Source: Pandoraea anhela
Lineage (GTDB): Bacteria; Pseudomonadota; Gammaproteobacteria; Burkholderiales; Burkholderiaceae
Length of the DNA stretch: 64,000 nucleotides
Assembly (NCBI RefSeq): GCF_902459655.1
Contig: NZ_CABPSB010000001.1
Location: forward strand, 434,001-498,000
Reading direction: 5' to 3'
Both the position numbers and the translations under genes were made by a program. Within the stretch, counting starts at the first letter, position 1; each line of letters opens with the position of its first letter. Of the stretch, positions 32,179 through 41,213 are shown piece after piece. The notes below the pieces were generated by a model. It ran no database searches, was not told where the DNA came from, and worked only from the letters and a program-made list of their open reading frames with translations.

Positions 32179-33063
32179 ATGCACCCCCACGAGACCGCCG
32201 ACGATACTCCCGGCACCACCGGCGCCAATAGCTCCCCCGCTCAGGCCAATGCCTACTGCCGCCAAAAAGCAGGCCCGCCCGGATCCGCGCTCTACTACGC
32301 CCTGCTCCAACTGCCCCCGTCAAAACGCGACGACGCTTACGCCGTCCACGCGTTCTGTCAGGAAATCGGCGATATTCACTCAGCCGTCCATGACCCCGGC
32401 GTCGCTCACGCCAAACTCGATTGGTGGCGCCAGGAACTCGCACGGCTCTTCTCCAGCCATCCCGCTCACCCCGTCACCCGAGCGCTCATCCCGGTCGTCA
32501 AACGCCTCAATTTGTCACGCGAAGCATTCGAGGCCGTCCTCCATGGCGCCGAGATGGACCTCTCGCAGATGCGCTATCTCGACTTCGCCGGACTCACCCA
32601 TTATTGCGACGCCGCCGGCGGCGCACCCGCCGAACTCGCGTCGCATGTCTACGGTTTCGACGATCCGCAAACCCCCGCCCGCGCACGCACCCTCGGTCAC
32701 GCGATCACACTCGGCCGCCGCGTCTCGGACGCCGGCGTCGACGCGCGTGCAGGCTACGTCTACTTTCCCATCGACGAACTCCAGCGCTTTGGCGTTACCG
32801 CCGCCGATCTCCAGAACGGCAAGTATTCGCCCGCCTTCGTCGAGCTGATGAAGTTCCAGCACGCACGCGCCCGTCAGGCGATCGCCGATGCCGCCGCCGC
32901 GATCCCCAAACACGACCGTCGTCGACAACGCCCCCTACTCGCCCTCGCGGCGCTGCAACTGGCGCTGATGGATGAAGTCGCCGCCAGCGACTATCAAGTC
33001 CTGCACCAACGCATCGACCTCACGCCACTCCGTAAATTCTGGAAGGCCTGGCGCGCCCGCTGA
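32179..33063 (+). CDS. Squalene/phytoene synthase family protein (HpnD-like)
   Basis: A 294-residue trans-prenyl synthase of the squalene/phytoene synthase family. HpnD-type members make presqualene diphosphate for hopanoid synthesis. Visible segments are LPPSKRDDAYAVHAFCQEIGD near residue 55, KLDWWRQEL, the second aspartate region GRRVSDAGVDARAGYVYFP near 185, and DLTPLRKFWKAW at the end. The first acidic motif reads GDIHSAVHD instead of a clean DDxxD, and the second D-x-x-x-D is D-A-G-V-D, so substrate binding may differ. The second hpn gene is not nearby. The start ATG has no obvious ribosome site. Confidence 0.8.
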   Translation: MHPHETADDTPGTTGANSSPAQANAYCRQKAGPPGSALYYALLQLPPSKRDDAYAVHAFCQEIGDIHSAVHDPGVAHAKLDWWRQELARLFSSHPAHPVTRALIPVVKRLNLSREAFEAVLHGAEMDLSQMRYLDFAGLTHYCDAAGGAPAELASHVYGFDDPQTPARARTLGHAITLGRRVSDAGVDARAGYVYFPIDELQRFGVTAADLQNGKYSPAFVELMKFQHARARQAIADAAAAIPKHDRRRQRPLLALAALQLALMDEVAASDYQVLHQRIDLTPLRKFWKAWRAR

Positions 33064-33085
33064 AACAGATTCGCCAATGCCCCGC

Positions 33086-34312
33086 TCAAACCCGCAACAC
33101 GTCCAACGGCTTGAACGCTCCGCCAAGGATGGATTGCGGGTTCAATCCCCACCAGCGTTGCAGCACCGTGGCGTACACCTCCCGGAAATCGACCGCGAAC
33201 GGCAAGTTGCCGTTGCCGTCCAACTGATCCAGTCTCGGCACGTCGCCGTACAAACCGCCTCGCACACGCCCACCCGCAATGAAGTGCGGCGCAACCGTGC
33301 CGTGATCCGTCCCACTACTCTGGTTCTCTCGCGGACGTCGCCCGAACTCCGCATACGTCACGATTAGCGTCGAGCGCCAACGATTCAGCTCCGTCAACCC
33401 CGCCCGCAACGCCATCATCCCCTGCGACAACTGACGCAACAGATTCGCCTGCTGCCCCGGCTGGTTCTGATGCGTGTCGAAGCCGTTAAGCGTCAGACGC
33501 AACACCGCAACGCCACGCCCCGCCTGCGGCACCCCCGCCGACGAATCCGCCGCCGCCACCACCTGCAACGCCGTCTTCACCACATTCCCGAACGCGCCCT
33601 GCGGCATCGGCGTGCGTAATACATACTGCCCCTGACGGGGACGCAAACCGTCCGCCGCCTTGACGATATCGTTCTCCACCCGCAGCACATGCGCCAACGC
33701 CGGGTTGCTCACCTGCGCCGCATTGGCCGACGCCAGATTCGCGTCACGCAAAAACTGCGCAGGATTCGTCAGCGTTACCGCCCGCGCGCCACCGCCAAGC
33801 GGCCCAAGCTCCGCGCTTCCGACGATCACACCGTCCGCATCGAACCCCGCGGGCACCGCCTGCTCGGCGAACGCGCGCGATAACCAACCGTCTCGCAAAT
33901 ACTCGTCCGAGCGCGACGCCGTATTCCATATCTCGATCGACCGGAAGTGCGACAGATTCGGCTGCGGATATCCCACCCCCTGCACGATCGCCAACTCATT
34001 CGCCTGCCACATCGGCAACAACGCCCGCATCTCCGGATGCAAACCACTGCCTTCGTCCAACTGCACCACCTGCTCACGCTTGACGCCAATATTCGGGCGC
34101 AAGCGCAGATACATCGGATCAGCATACGGGATGACGGTGTTCAACCCGTCATTGCCCCCTTTCAATTCGATCAGTATCAGCAGATTGTCGTAGTTGCCCC
34201 CCATACCCGGTGCGCCCGCAGACAGGTTGTGCGTGGCCGCCAACACCGGCGTCGGGGTCAGCCACGCGGCACCGAGGCCACCGGCGAAACTCAGAAAATC
34301 ACGTCGTCGCAT
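33086..34312 (-). CDS. DUF1501 family protein with Tat-type signal
   Basis: A 408-residue protein beginning MRRRDFLSFAGGLGAAW, a twin-arginine export signal. The family segments LIELKGGNDGLNTVIPYADP and GLHPEMRALLPMWQANELAIVQGVGYP are present, and the C-terminal HGTVAPHFIAGG and QRWWGLNPQSILGG are also conserved. The biochemical role of DUF1501 is not established; some relate it to alkaline-phosphatase-like or sulfatase folds. It forms a unit with the DUF1800 gene upstream on the same strand, the usual pairing. Confidence 0.93.
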   Translation of the reverse strand: MRRRDFLSFAGGLGAAWLTPTPVLAATHNLSAGAPGMGGNYDNLLILIELKGGNDGLNTVIPYADPMYLRLRPNIGVKREQVVQLDEGSGLHPEMRALLPMWQANELAIVQGVGYPQPNLSHFRSIEIWNTASRSDEYLRDGWLSRAFAEQAVPAGFDADGVIVGSAELGPLGGGARAVTLTNPAQFLRDANLASANAAQVSNPALAHVLRVENDIVKAADGLRPRQGQYVLRTPMPQGAFGNVVKTALQVVAAADSSAGVPQAGRGVAVLRLTLNGFDTHQNQPGQQANLLRQLSQGMMALRAGLTELNRWRSTLIVTYAEFGRRPRENQSSGTDHGTVAPHFIAGGRVRGGLYGDVPRLDQLDGNGNLPFAVDFREVYATVLQRWWGLNPQSILGGAFKPLDVLRV

Positions 34313-34352
34313 CTCTCACCTCTCATGACTCACCTGGCCGCACCGCATCGCG

Positions 34353-36071
34353 TTACTTCAGTTGATACGCCGGATCCATCAGCAACGCCTGCAAATAGGC
34401 CGCGCTGCTCACACCGACAGCCTGCGGCGCTGCCGGAGCAAACGGCAACACGCTCCGCTGCAACGCCTCGCGCGACGCCTCGTCAGGAACATCGACCGGG
34501 CCCAGCGCGTAAGGTTGCAACCAGCGAGACAGGTCGAAGCGCACGCCAGCCACCGTGCGCGGCATCGGCTGGCCCGGCCGAAGCGCCACGCGCTGCACAC
34601 GCTCACGTGTCGGCGCCGTCGGCATCTGCGACATCGATGGCGACAACATCGTCGACGGACCACCCGCATTCGCATTCTCCGTCGCCCGAAACATCCGCTC
34701 GACGAACTGCTTGCGCGCCAGCAACGTGGTGCTGTCGATCCACGTCTCGCCGCCCGGCCAGCCCTTCACATTCGGAGGACGGAACAGGTCCTGCCCCAAT
34801 ACTCGCATCTGCTGCGCCAGCATCTGCGGATCGTCGTAGCCGATATCGAACGCCCGCACGGTGTCCGTCACAAACTCCGATGGCGACTTCACCAGCGTAC
34901 CGCGTGTTTGCATGTCCCAGAAAGCAGGCGTGAGCAACAAGGCGCGCATCGCCACCTTGATGTCGTAGCCGCTCGCGCGAAACGCACTCGCGATCCGTCC
35001 GACCTGCGCCGGGTCGGGAGTCGGCGAGACAAACTCGCGCCACAATTTGCCAACGACGAACGTCGCAGTCTCGGGACGCGCCAACAAAATGTCGAGCACC
35101 TGATCCCCATCGAAGTCGCCCGTCTGATTCAACACGGTCTTGGCGCCGGTGTCATGCACATTGGCCCGCCACAGATATGTCATTGACGCGCGGTCGATGC
35201 TCCAGCCCGTGTAAGCGCGCGCCGCTTCGCGCACGTCCTGCTCGGTGTAATGCCCTTCACCGAGCGTGAACAGTTCCATGACTTCGCGCGCAAAATTCTC
35301 GTTCGGACGCCCCTTGCGGCTTCCGGCCCCGTCCAGATAGATGAGCATCGCCGGATCTTTCGACACGTCGTGCAGCATCTGCCCAAAGTTGCCAAGCGCA
35401 TTCGCCCTCAGCAGCACATTCTGCCGGTACAGCACAATCGGCTCACGCACCTTGTCGTCGCTGGACACGAAATGGTTATGCCAGAACATCGTCATGCGCT
35501 CGGTCAGCGGCGACGGCGTGGTCGCCATCTCCTGCGCCCACCACGCCGAGAGCGACGCCGCCATGCGATTGCGTCGCTCGTTCACCTCGCGACGCTCGTC
35601 AGCCGTCTTCGTCCTGGCAGGCGCACCGTCGAGCGGCGGCTCGCCGGACCAGACGGGCGGCGGCGTCACTGCGGTGCAGCGCGTCTGCGAGAGCAGCCGG
35701 TCGACGGCCTGCGCTCGCGTCAACCCGACGAACGGCGCCAGTTCGCGCGAATCCGGTGCATAGCCGGTTCGGGTGAGCAGGTAGCGGGCATCGTCTGCCG
35801 TTAATGACGCCGATGGGGCCAATGGAGGCAACCGGGGGGATGAACGTATCGGCACGTCAGCCCCCGGTTTTGCGGACTTCGGCACCGTGACATGCCCGGG
35901 TTGCGCAGTCCGGTTCCCGTCCGGCAGACGCGAATCGGCAGCTTGTGCTGCGGGCGCACCAATGCACCAGACAAACCCGGCGGCGGCCACCGCACCGAAA
36001 ACATGCCGCTTTTCAAAGGCGCAAAAAAAGCCAGCGTCGGCAGCAGCTGGCGGATGTCGTTTCGGCTTCAT
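34353..36071 (-). CDS. DUF1800 family protein
   Basis: A 572-residue secreted or membrane-anchored protein with a hydrophobic N-terminal segment (about 22-43) and the DUF1800 pattern: DDARYLLTRTGYAP, ALNERMTMFWHNHF-like ERMTMFWHNHFVSS, LYRQNVLLRANALGNF, NENFAREVMELFTLGEGHYTE, and NVKGWPGGETWIDS near the C-terminus. Function unknown. It is found almost always next to DUF1501, as here (33086-34312), and both are probably exported and act together. Confidence 0.93.
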   Translation of the reverse strand: MKPKRHPPAAADAGFFCAFEKRHVFGAVAAAGFVWCIGAPAAQAADSRLPDGNRTAQPGHVTVPKSAKPGADVPIRSSPRLPPLAPSASLTADDARYLLTRTGYAPDSRELAPFVGLTRAQAVDRLLSQTRCTAVTPPPVWSGEPPLDGAPARTKTADERREVNERRNRMAASLSAWWAQEMATTPSPLTERMTMFWHNHFVSSDDKVREPIVLYRQNVLLRANALGNFGQMLHDVSKDPAMLIYLDGAGSRKGRPNENFAREVMELFTLGEGHYTEQDVREAARAYTGWSIDRASMTYLWRANVHDTGAKTVLNQTGDFDGDQVLDILLARPETATFVVGKLWREFVSPTPDPAQVGRIASAFRASGYDIKVAMRALLLTPAFWDMQTRGTLVKSPSEFVTDTVRAFDIGYDDPQMLAQQMRVLGQDLFRPPNVKGWPGGETWIDSTTLLARKQFVERMFRATENANAGGPSTMLSPSMSQMPTAPTRERVQRVALRPGQPMPRTVAGVRFDLSRWLQPYALGPVDVPDEASREALQRSVLPFAPAAPQAVGVSSAAYLQALLMDPAYQLK

Positions 36072-36161
36072 GGCACGCTCGCGTCAAAGAGGGATCACTG
36101 GCGTTTTCAAGGGAAGCGTGGGATCGGCATGGACGGGCGCAAGCGCGCGTCGTATCCCATA

Positions 36162-36488
36162 TCAGTGGCTGTAGAGTTCACGCACGGCGTCTTGAATATG
36201 TTGACGCAGCAGTCGCCGGTCTTCCGGCGACATATGCCCATTGGGACGGCGTCCCGGCGGCGGGTTCGGGAGATCGTCGTTGCGACGGTCGGCCTGAGAA
36301 TCGTTCTGCGGCGCCTTCTTCGACGGATTGCGCGGCGACGGCGCGGGGGCGGCATGCTGCACATGCGACCCGCCCGCACCCTGGGCCTGCGTACTGAAAT
36401 GCGCTACGGGACGGGCATAGGTCACGCCCAGGTGTCCCCAGAGCATGATTCCCCCGAACAGTAGCGTCAACTCAGCAGCCCATCTCAT
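36162..36488 (-). CDS. Hypothetical exported protein
   Basis: A 108-residue protein with an N-terminal hydrophobic signal segment (about residues 5-24) and a Pro/Asn/Arg-rich, hydrophilic mature part ending in a helix (MSPEDRRLLRQHIQDAVRELY). I do not recognise it. It is divergent from ompR with about 170 bases between, which carry the ompR promoter region. Confidence 0.6.
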   Translation of the reverse strand: MRWAAELTLLFGGIMLWGHLGVTYARPVAHFSTQAQGAGGSHVQHAAPAPSPRNPSKKAPQNDSQADRRNDDLPNPPPGRRPNGHMSPEDRRLLRQHIQDAVRELYSH

Positions 36489-36656
36489 CTTGTGCGTATG
36501 TCCTTCATGCCATACGGCTGTTTTCGCCCTGGCAGGGCTGCAAGTGTACCCACTGCCTATGGTCAGCGCACAAGCCGTAGGGTAAATTGTGTAACCCTTT
36601 GTAACCCGCTTTGGCGGTCTCCTCAGTTCGCAACATTTCGGGCTAAGATACGTGGC

Positions 36657-37382
36657 ATGGAAAACAAAAACTCTCCCAAAATTCTGGTTGTCGACGACGA
36701 TCCGCGCCTGCGCGACCTGCTTCGTCGTTACCTCGGAGAACAGGGTTTCAATGTCTTTGTCGCCGAGAATGCGACGGCTATGAACAAGCTGTGGGTGCGC
36801 GAGCGTTTCGACCTGCTCGTGCTGGACCTGATGCTCCCCGGTGAAGACGGTCTTTCGATTTGTCGCCGCCTGCGTGGCGCCAACGATCGCACGCCGATCA
36901 TCATGTTAACGGCCAAAGGCGAGGATGTCGACCGAATCGTCGGCCTCGAAATGGGCGCCGATGATTACCTGCCGAAACCGTTCAATCCCCGCGAGCTTGT
37001 CGCACGTATCCACGCTGTGCTGCGCCGTCAGGCACCGCCCGAATTGCCCGGCGCGCCCAGCGAAACCATGGAGACGTTCGAGTTCGGCGACTTCGCCCTG
37101 AACCTCGCTACGCGTACGCTCACGAAGAACGGTCAGGAAATCGCACTCACGACGGGTGAGTTCTCCGTGCTGAAGGTGTTCGCGCGTCATCCGCGTCAAC
37201 CGCTCTCGCGAGAAAAGCTCATGGAGCTTGCGCGTGGGCGTGAGTACGAAGTCTTCGACCGAAGCCTCGATGTGCAGATCTCGCGCCTGCGCAAACTCAT
37301 CGAGCCGGATCCGGGCAGCCCTCGCTTCATTCAAACGGTCTGGGGCCTCGGTTACGTATTTATCCCGGACGGCGGCGCGTGA
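36657..37382 (+). CDS. ompR: OmpR-family response regulator
   Basis: A 241-residue response regulator with a receiver domain (acidic pair in VVDDDPR, phosphoacceptor Asp57 in VLDLMLPG, Lys in LPKPF) and a winged-helix DNA-binding domain (about 137-236, ending WGLGYVFIPDG). The sequence MENKNSPKILVVDDDPRLRD closely resembles Burkholderia OmpR. Its partner kinase lies 180 bases downstream. Likely controls envelope and osmotic response genes. Start at the ATG at 36657. Confidence 0.95.
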   Translation: MENKNSPKILVVDDDPRLRDLLRRYLGEQGFNVFVAENATAMNKLWVRERFDLLVLDLMLPGEDGLSICRRLRGANDRTPIIMLTAKGEDVDRIVGLEMGADDYLPKPFNPRELVARIHAVLRRQAPPELPGAPSETMETFEFGDFALNLATRTLTKNGQEIALTTGEFSVLKVFARHPRQPLSREKLMELARGREYEVFDRSLDVQISRLRKLIEPDPGSPRFIQTVWGLGYVFIPDGGA

Positions 37383-37562
37383 TCGGCCGTCATCACGTCT
37401 CACGCTTCGAAACGACGCCGGTCGCCATGCTGTCCCACACCGGCGTCATGTCTTGCGTTTCATCGTCTTCCATGCGGTTCGACGTGGTTTCCCCGAGCCC
37501 CCGCCCCGCCGTGCTTCGAATGTCCCGACACGCTCAAGCCACGCATTAGACGGAGCAACCCC

Positions 37563-38903
37563 ATGCATCCGATACGGATGGTACGCGGGCTGTTCGGCGG
37601 TCTGTTCTGGCGTACCTTTTTCCTCATCGCCCTGCTCATCGGCGTCAGCCTTGCCGCCTGGTATCAGAGCTTTCGCGTCATCGAGCGCGAACCGCGCGCG
37701 CAACGCGTCGCGCAGCAACTCGTCTCCATCGTCAAGCTCACCCGCACCGCTCTGCTCTACTCGGAGCCGGACCTGCGACGCGCATTGCTCCAGGATCTGG
37801 AAAGCAACGAAGGCATTCGGGTGTACCCCCGTGAGCCGGCCGACGCCGTCGAGAAGCCGCGCGCCGGTGTGGTGCAGGACCTGATCGTGCGCGACGTGCA
37901 GCGGCGACTCGGCACCGACACGGTCATCGCCGCGGCGGTCAACGAGATTCCCGCCATGTGGATCAGCTTCAAGATCGACGAAGACGATTACTGGGTCGCC
38001 ATCGAACAAGACCGGATCGACACGGCCACCGGCCTCCAGCTCTTCAGTTGGGGGACGTTCGCCCTCGCGCTCTCGCTCATCGGCGCCGCCTTCATCACCG
38101 CGCTGGTGAACCGTCCGTTCGCCAGACTGGCGCACGCCGCACGCGCCATCGGCGAAGGACAACGCCCCGAACCGCTGCCCGAGCGCGGCATGGGCGAAGC
38201 CGCCGAAGCCAACCGCAGTTTCAACCAGATGGTGCAGGAACTCGACCGGCTCGAGGCCGACCGCGCGCTGATGCTCGCGGGCATCTCGCACGATCTGCGC
38301 ACACCGCTCGCGCGCCTGCGACTGGAGACGGAGATGAGCCCGTCGGACGAGACGGTCAAGCGCGACATGATCAGCGACATCGAGCAAATGGACGAAATCA
38401 TCGGCCGCTTCCTCGACTACGCCCGCCCCGCCTCGCGCACGACGCAATCCATCGACCTTTCGGAAGTCGCACGCGATACGGCCGCGAATTTCGAGGGGCG
38501 CGAAGATTTGAATCTGAGCGTCGAGCTGGCCGATACCGCCCCCGTACTCGCCGAGCGCACAGACCTGAAACGTCTGCTCACGAACCTGATCGAAAACGCC
38601 CGCAAGTACGGTCGCGACGCCCGGACCGACATCGCCAACGTCCATATCACCACGCGAATCCTCGGAGAGCGCGTGGAGATGCGCGTGCGCGATACCGGGC
38701 CCGGCATCCCCGAAGAACAATTGCACCTCGTTTTCCGCCCGTTCTATCGCGTGGACACCGCGCGCACGAAAGCGGACGGCACCGGCCTGGGCATGGCGAT
38801 CGTCCAGCGCATCGCAACGCGCTACAAAGGGCATGCCTCGCTGCGTAACGTTCGTCCGGGATCCGGGCTTGAAATCATCGTGTCATTTCCGCTTGCTAAA
38901 TAA
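37563..38903 (+). CDS. envZ: EnvZ-type sensor histidine kinase
   Basis: A 446-residue membrane kinase. Two transmembrane helices (about 15-33 and 160-183) bracket a periplasmic sensor domain. A HAMP linker follows, then the H-box GISHDLRTPLARL with His243, the N-box LIENARKYG, and G-boxes RDTGPGIPEEQL and GTGLGMAIV. This is the EnvZ plan, down to the residue number of the phosphorylated His in E. coli. It is the likely partner of OmpR. Ribosome site GGAGC precedes the ATG. Confidence 0.95.
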   Translation: MHPIRMVRGLFGGLFWRTFFLIALLIGVSLAAWYQSFRVIEREPRAQRVAQQLVSIVKLTRTALLYSEPDLRRALLQDLESNEGIRVYPREPADAVEKPRAGVVQDLIVRDVQRRLGTDTVIAAAVNEIPAMWISFKIDEDDYWVAIEQDRIDTATGLQLFSWGTFALALSLIGAAFITALVNRPFARLAHAARAIGEGQRPEPLPERGMGEAAEANRSFNQMVQELDRLEADRALMLAGISHDLRTPLARLRLETEMSPSDETVKRDMISDIEQMDEIIGRFLDYARPASRTTQSIDLSEVARDTAANFEGREDLNLSVELADTAPVLAERTDLKRLLTNLIENARKYGRDARTDIANVHITTRILGERVEMRVRDTGPGIPEEQLHLVFRPFYRVDTARTKADGTGLGMAIVQRIATRYKGHASLRNVRPGSGLEIIVSFPLAK

Positions 38904-39012
38904 GTGTTTGATGCCAGGCGGCGAAAATTTGGCTATGCTCAAGGTTTGGCGGCACGCCATGTCGCAAAATCCTATCGACGGGATTTGTTTTAGCTATCCC
39001 CCACATAAAATA

Positions 39013-39047
39013 AAGCTATTGCTATCATAGTATTGATAGCGTATACT
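39013..39047 (+). promoter_or_regulatory. ahpC promoter with OxyR-like half-sites
   Basis: A near-ideal sigma-70 promoter is visible: -35 TTGCTA at 39019-39024, a 17-base spacer, and -10 TATACT at 39042-39047. An inverted repeat CTATC (39022-39026) and GATAG (39035-39039) overlaps it, and further CTAT/ATAG elements lie just upstream. OxyR binds spaced ATAG/CTAT half-sites, so this is a plausible OxyR-regulated peroxide-stress promoter; the spacing is not perfect. Confidence 0.65.
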
Positions 39048-39144
39048 GCTTTGGTTGACCGGGAGCGCGTGAACTCGGTCAGTTGCCAGTTGCGATGTCC
39101 CTGCGGCGTCACGACATAAACCGCACTAAATTTAGGAGTAATCG

Positions 39145-39693
39145 ATGAAGACTGTCGGCGATAAACTCGAAGCATTCTCGGTCGAAGCTGCCAAGCCGGG
39201 TTTCAACAACCACGAAGAAAACGGCCAGTCGGCTTTCGAAACGATCACGGAAGCCTCGTTCCCGGGCAAGTGGAAGATCATTTACTTCTACCCGAAGGAC
39301 TTCACCTTCGTGTGCCCGACCGAAATCGTGGAATTCGGCAAGCTGGCCAAGGCATTCGAAGAGCGCGATGCCGTGCTGCTCGGCGGTTCGGGCGACAACG
39401 AATTCGTGAAGCTGGCATGGCGCCGCGAGCACAAGGACCTGAACAAGCTGAACCACTACGCGTTCGGCGACACGACCGGTGCGCTGATCGACCAACTGGG
39501 CGTGCGTGACAAGGCAGCAGGCGTGGCACTGCGTGCAACGTTCATCGTTGACCCGGACAACGTCATTCAGCACGTGTCGGTGAACAACCTGAACGTCGGC
39601 CGTAACCCGGAAGAAGTGCTGCGTATTCTGGACGGCCTGCAAACGGACGAACTCTGCCCGTGCAACCGCGCGGTCGGCGGTGCAACGCTGTAA
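39145..39693 (+). CDS. ahpC: Alkyl hydroperoxide reductase AhpC (peroxiredoxin)
   Basis: A 182-residue 2-Cys peroxiredoxin that reduces peroxides. The peroxidatic Cys is Cys57 in FTFVCPTEI. Resolving cysteines are at 171 and 173 in ELCPCNR, a CxC tail typical of the AhpE/AhpC subgroup that uses AhpD rather than AhpF. The ribosome site TTAGGAG precedes the ATG. ahpD follows after a terminator, so ahpC may be expressed in excess over ahpD. Confidence 0.97.
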   Translation: MKTVGDKLEAFSVEAAKPGFNNHEENGQSAFETITEASFPGKWKIIYFYPKDFTFVCPTEIVEFGKLAKAFEERDAVLLGGSGDNEFVKLAWRREHKDLNKLNHYAFGDTTGALIDQLGVRDKAAGVALRATFIVDPDNVIQHVSVNNLNVGRNPEEVLRILDGLQTDELCPCNRAVGGATL

Positions 39694-39705
39694 GCGTCGT
39701 TTCGA

Positions 39706-39727
39706 AGCCCGCGTAAGCGGGCTTTTT
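39706..39727 (+). terminator. Rho-independent terminator between ahpC and ahpD
   Basis: AGCCCGC (39706-39712), loop GTAA, GCGGGCT (39717-39723) and a run of five T (39723-39727). Classic intrinsic terminator in the 59-base gap. Partial read-through would make ahpD less abundant than ahpC. Confidence 0.9.
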
Positions 39728-39752
39728 CAGCCCAAAGCAATAGGAGAAATTT

Positions 39753-40280
39753 ATGGAATTCCTCACTGCGATTAAGGAACAGATTCCTGACTACGCCAAG
39801 GACATCCGCCTCAACCTCGACGGCACCATCGCCCGCTCCTCGCTCGAAGGCAACGATGCCGTGGGTGTGGCGCTGGCTGCGGCCTTCGCCGCCAAGAGCC
39901 AGCCGATCGTCAAAGCGATCCGCGAAGCCGGCGTGCTCGCCCCGGAAGAGCTTGAAGGCGCGTTGACCGCCGCCGCGCTCATGGGTATGAACAACACGTG
40001 GTACCCGTATCTCGAGATGGCCGACAATGCCGAGCTCAAGAACGAGAAAGCCCAGTTGCGCATGAACGGCTACGCCACGCGCGGCGGGGTCGATCAGCGT
40101 CGCTTCGAGATGTACGCACTGGCGGCGTCCATCGTCGGCAAATGCCATTTCTGCGTGAAGTCGCACGCGCACCTGCTCAGCGCCGAACACGGCATGAGCA
40201 CCGCGCAATTGCGTGACGTGGGCCGTATCGCGGCAGTCGTCAACGCCGCTGCTCAGGTCATCGCAGCAGAGGCCGCTTAA
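39753..40280 (+). CDS. ahpD: Alkylhydroperoxidase AhpD
   Basis: A 175-residue AhpD that recycles AhpC through its redox-active CxxC. The motif is KCHFCVKSHAH with Cys131 and Cys134, and His138 in the neighbouring proton-relay position, as in mycobacterial AhpD. The ATG has AGGAGA at a good distance. Together with AhpC it forms a peroxide-detoxifying pair. Confidence 0.97.
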   Translation: MEFLTAIKEQIPDYAKDIRLNLDGTIARSSLEGNDAVGVALAAAFAAKSQPIVKAIREAGVLAPEELEGALTAAALMGMNNTWYPYLEMADNAELKNEKAQLRMNGYATRGGVDQRRFEMYALAASIVGKCHFCVKSHAHLLSAEHGMSTAQLRDVGRIAAVVNAAAQVIAAEAA

Positions 40281-40330
40281 GCGAGTCAGATGAATCAAGT
40301 GGCGTCAGCGGCTGACGCAGATTGAGCCAC

Positions 40331-40393
40331 TCAAGCGATTCAAGCGATTCAAGCGGCTCAAGTGATTTAAGTGATTTAAGTCATTTAAGCGAC
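40331..40393. repeat. Seven tandem 9-bp repeats after ahpD
   Basis: Seven consecutive 9-base units from 40331 to 40393 of the form TCAAGCGAT with changes (TTAAGTGAT, TTAAGTCAT, TTAAGCGAC). No open frame spans them. They sit in the 331-base gap between ahpD and ispF, which otherwise holds the terminator listed next. Confidence 0.85.
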
Positions 40394-40518
40394 GAGTGAG
40401 CCGCGAGAGCCGTCCGAGTCGCCCCAAGCGACGCGGGCGGCTCGGCATATGCAGGCCACTTCGGCCAAATCAGGCCGGCCGCTCGACGACGGGATCCGCC
40501 GTCGTGAAGCCAGCCAGC

Positions 40519-40556
40519 AAAACGGCGCTGCCGGATGCTTCCGGTAGCGCCGTTTT
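40519..40556. terminator. Bidirectional intrinsic terminator for ispF
   Basis: A long stem runs from 40519-40535 (AAAACGGCGCTGCCGGA) to 40540-40556 (TCCGGTAGCGCCGTTTT) with a four-base loop. The A-tract and T-tract flanks make it work on both strands. It ends ispD-ispF transcription. Confidence 0.9.
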
Positions 40557-40611
40557 TGCATGCTCGCCCCCCAGGGCGAGGGGCACACGCCGCCGCCCTG
40601 CACTTGCCTGC

Positions 40612-41142
40612 TCAGCGACCGATCAGCAATGCGGCCGCCTGCGCTTCGATCCCTTCCTGGCGGCCGAGGTAGCCCAGCTTCTCGTTCGTCTTCGCCTTCA
40701 CGTTGACCTGACCGACGCTCACGCCCAGCGCATCGGCAATGGACTGCGTCATCGCGGCGATGTGCGGCGCGAGCTTGGGCGCCTGAGCAATCACCGTGCA
40801 ATCGACGTTCAGGATCTCGTAGCCCTGCTCGCGAACGCGGCGCATTGCCTCCTTGAGCAGCACGACGCTGTTCGCGCCCTTGAAGGTCGGATCGGTGTCC
40901 GGGAAATGACGGCCGATGTCACCCAGCGCCGCCGCGCCGAGCACGGCGTCGGTAATCGCGTGCAGCAGCACGTCGGCGTCGGAGTGGCCGAGCAGACCGC
41001 GCTCGAACGGAATCGTCACGCCGCCCATCACGAGCGGACGGCCCGGCACGAGCGCGTGCACGTCATACCCCTGCCCGATACGCAGCCTGGAGAACGGTAC
41101 CTGCGAGGCAAGTGAGACGGGGGAAACAGCTTGTTCAGTCAT
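40612..41142 (-). CDS. ispF: 2-C-methyl-D-erythritol 2,4-cyclodiphosphate synthase
   Basis: IspF makes MEcPP in the non-mevalonate isoprenoid pathway. The 176-residue protein has metal ligands Asp27 and His29 in GQGYDVHAL, the next metal His61 in HAITDAV after [10 protein letters not shown], and [12 protein letters not shown], then [19 protein letters not shown]. The start is the ATG at 41142. It follows ispD by 71 bases on the same strand. Confidence 0.97.
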   Translation of the reverse strand: MTEQAVSPVSLASQVPFSRLRIGQGYDVHALVPGRPLVMGGVTIPFERGLLGHSDADVLLHAITDAVLGAAALGDIGRHFPDTDPTFKGANSVVLLKEAMRRVREQGYEILNVDCTVIAQAPKLAPHIAAMTQSIADALGVSVGQVNVKAKTNEKLGYLGRQEGIEAQAAALLIGR

Positions 41143-41213
41143 GTGGAATCGCCAGATGCGGAAATACGATGTGCCGGATCCGTCGGACCCGGCGGTGCGG
41201 AACGGTCGAGCGC

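Noticed and set aside
36657-38903. OmpR/EnvZ as the kinase pair for the HrpG-like proteins
   Set aside because: They are a complete cognate pair with normal receiver residues, 12 kb away, and resemble housekeeping OmpR/EnvZ.
40331-40393. Possible CRISPR array
   Set aside because: Units are contiguous 9-mers with no spacers and no cas genes nearby.
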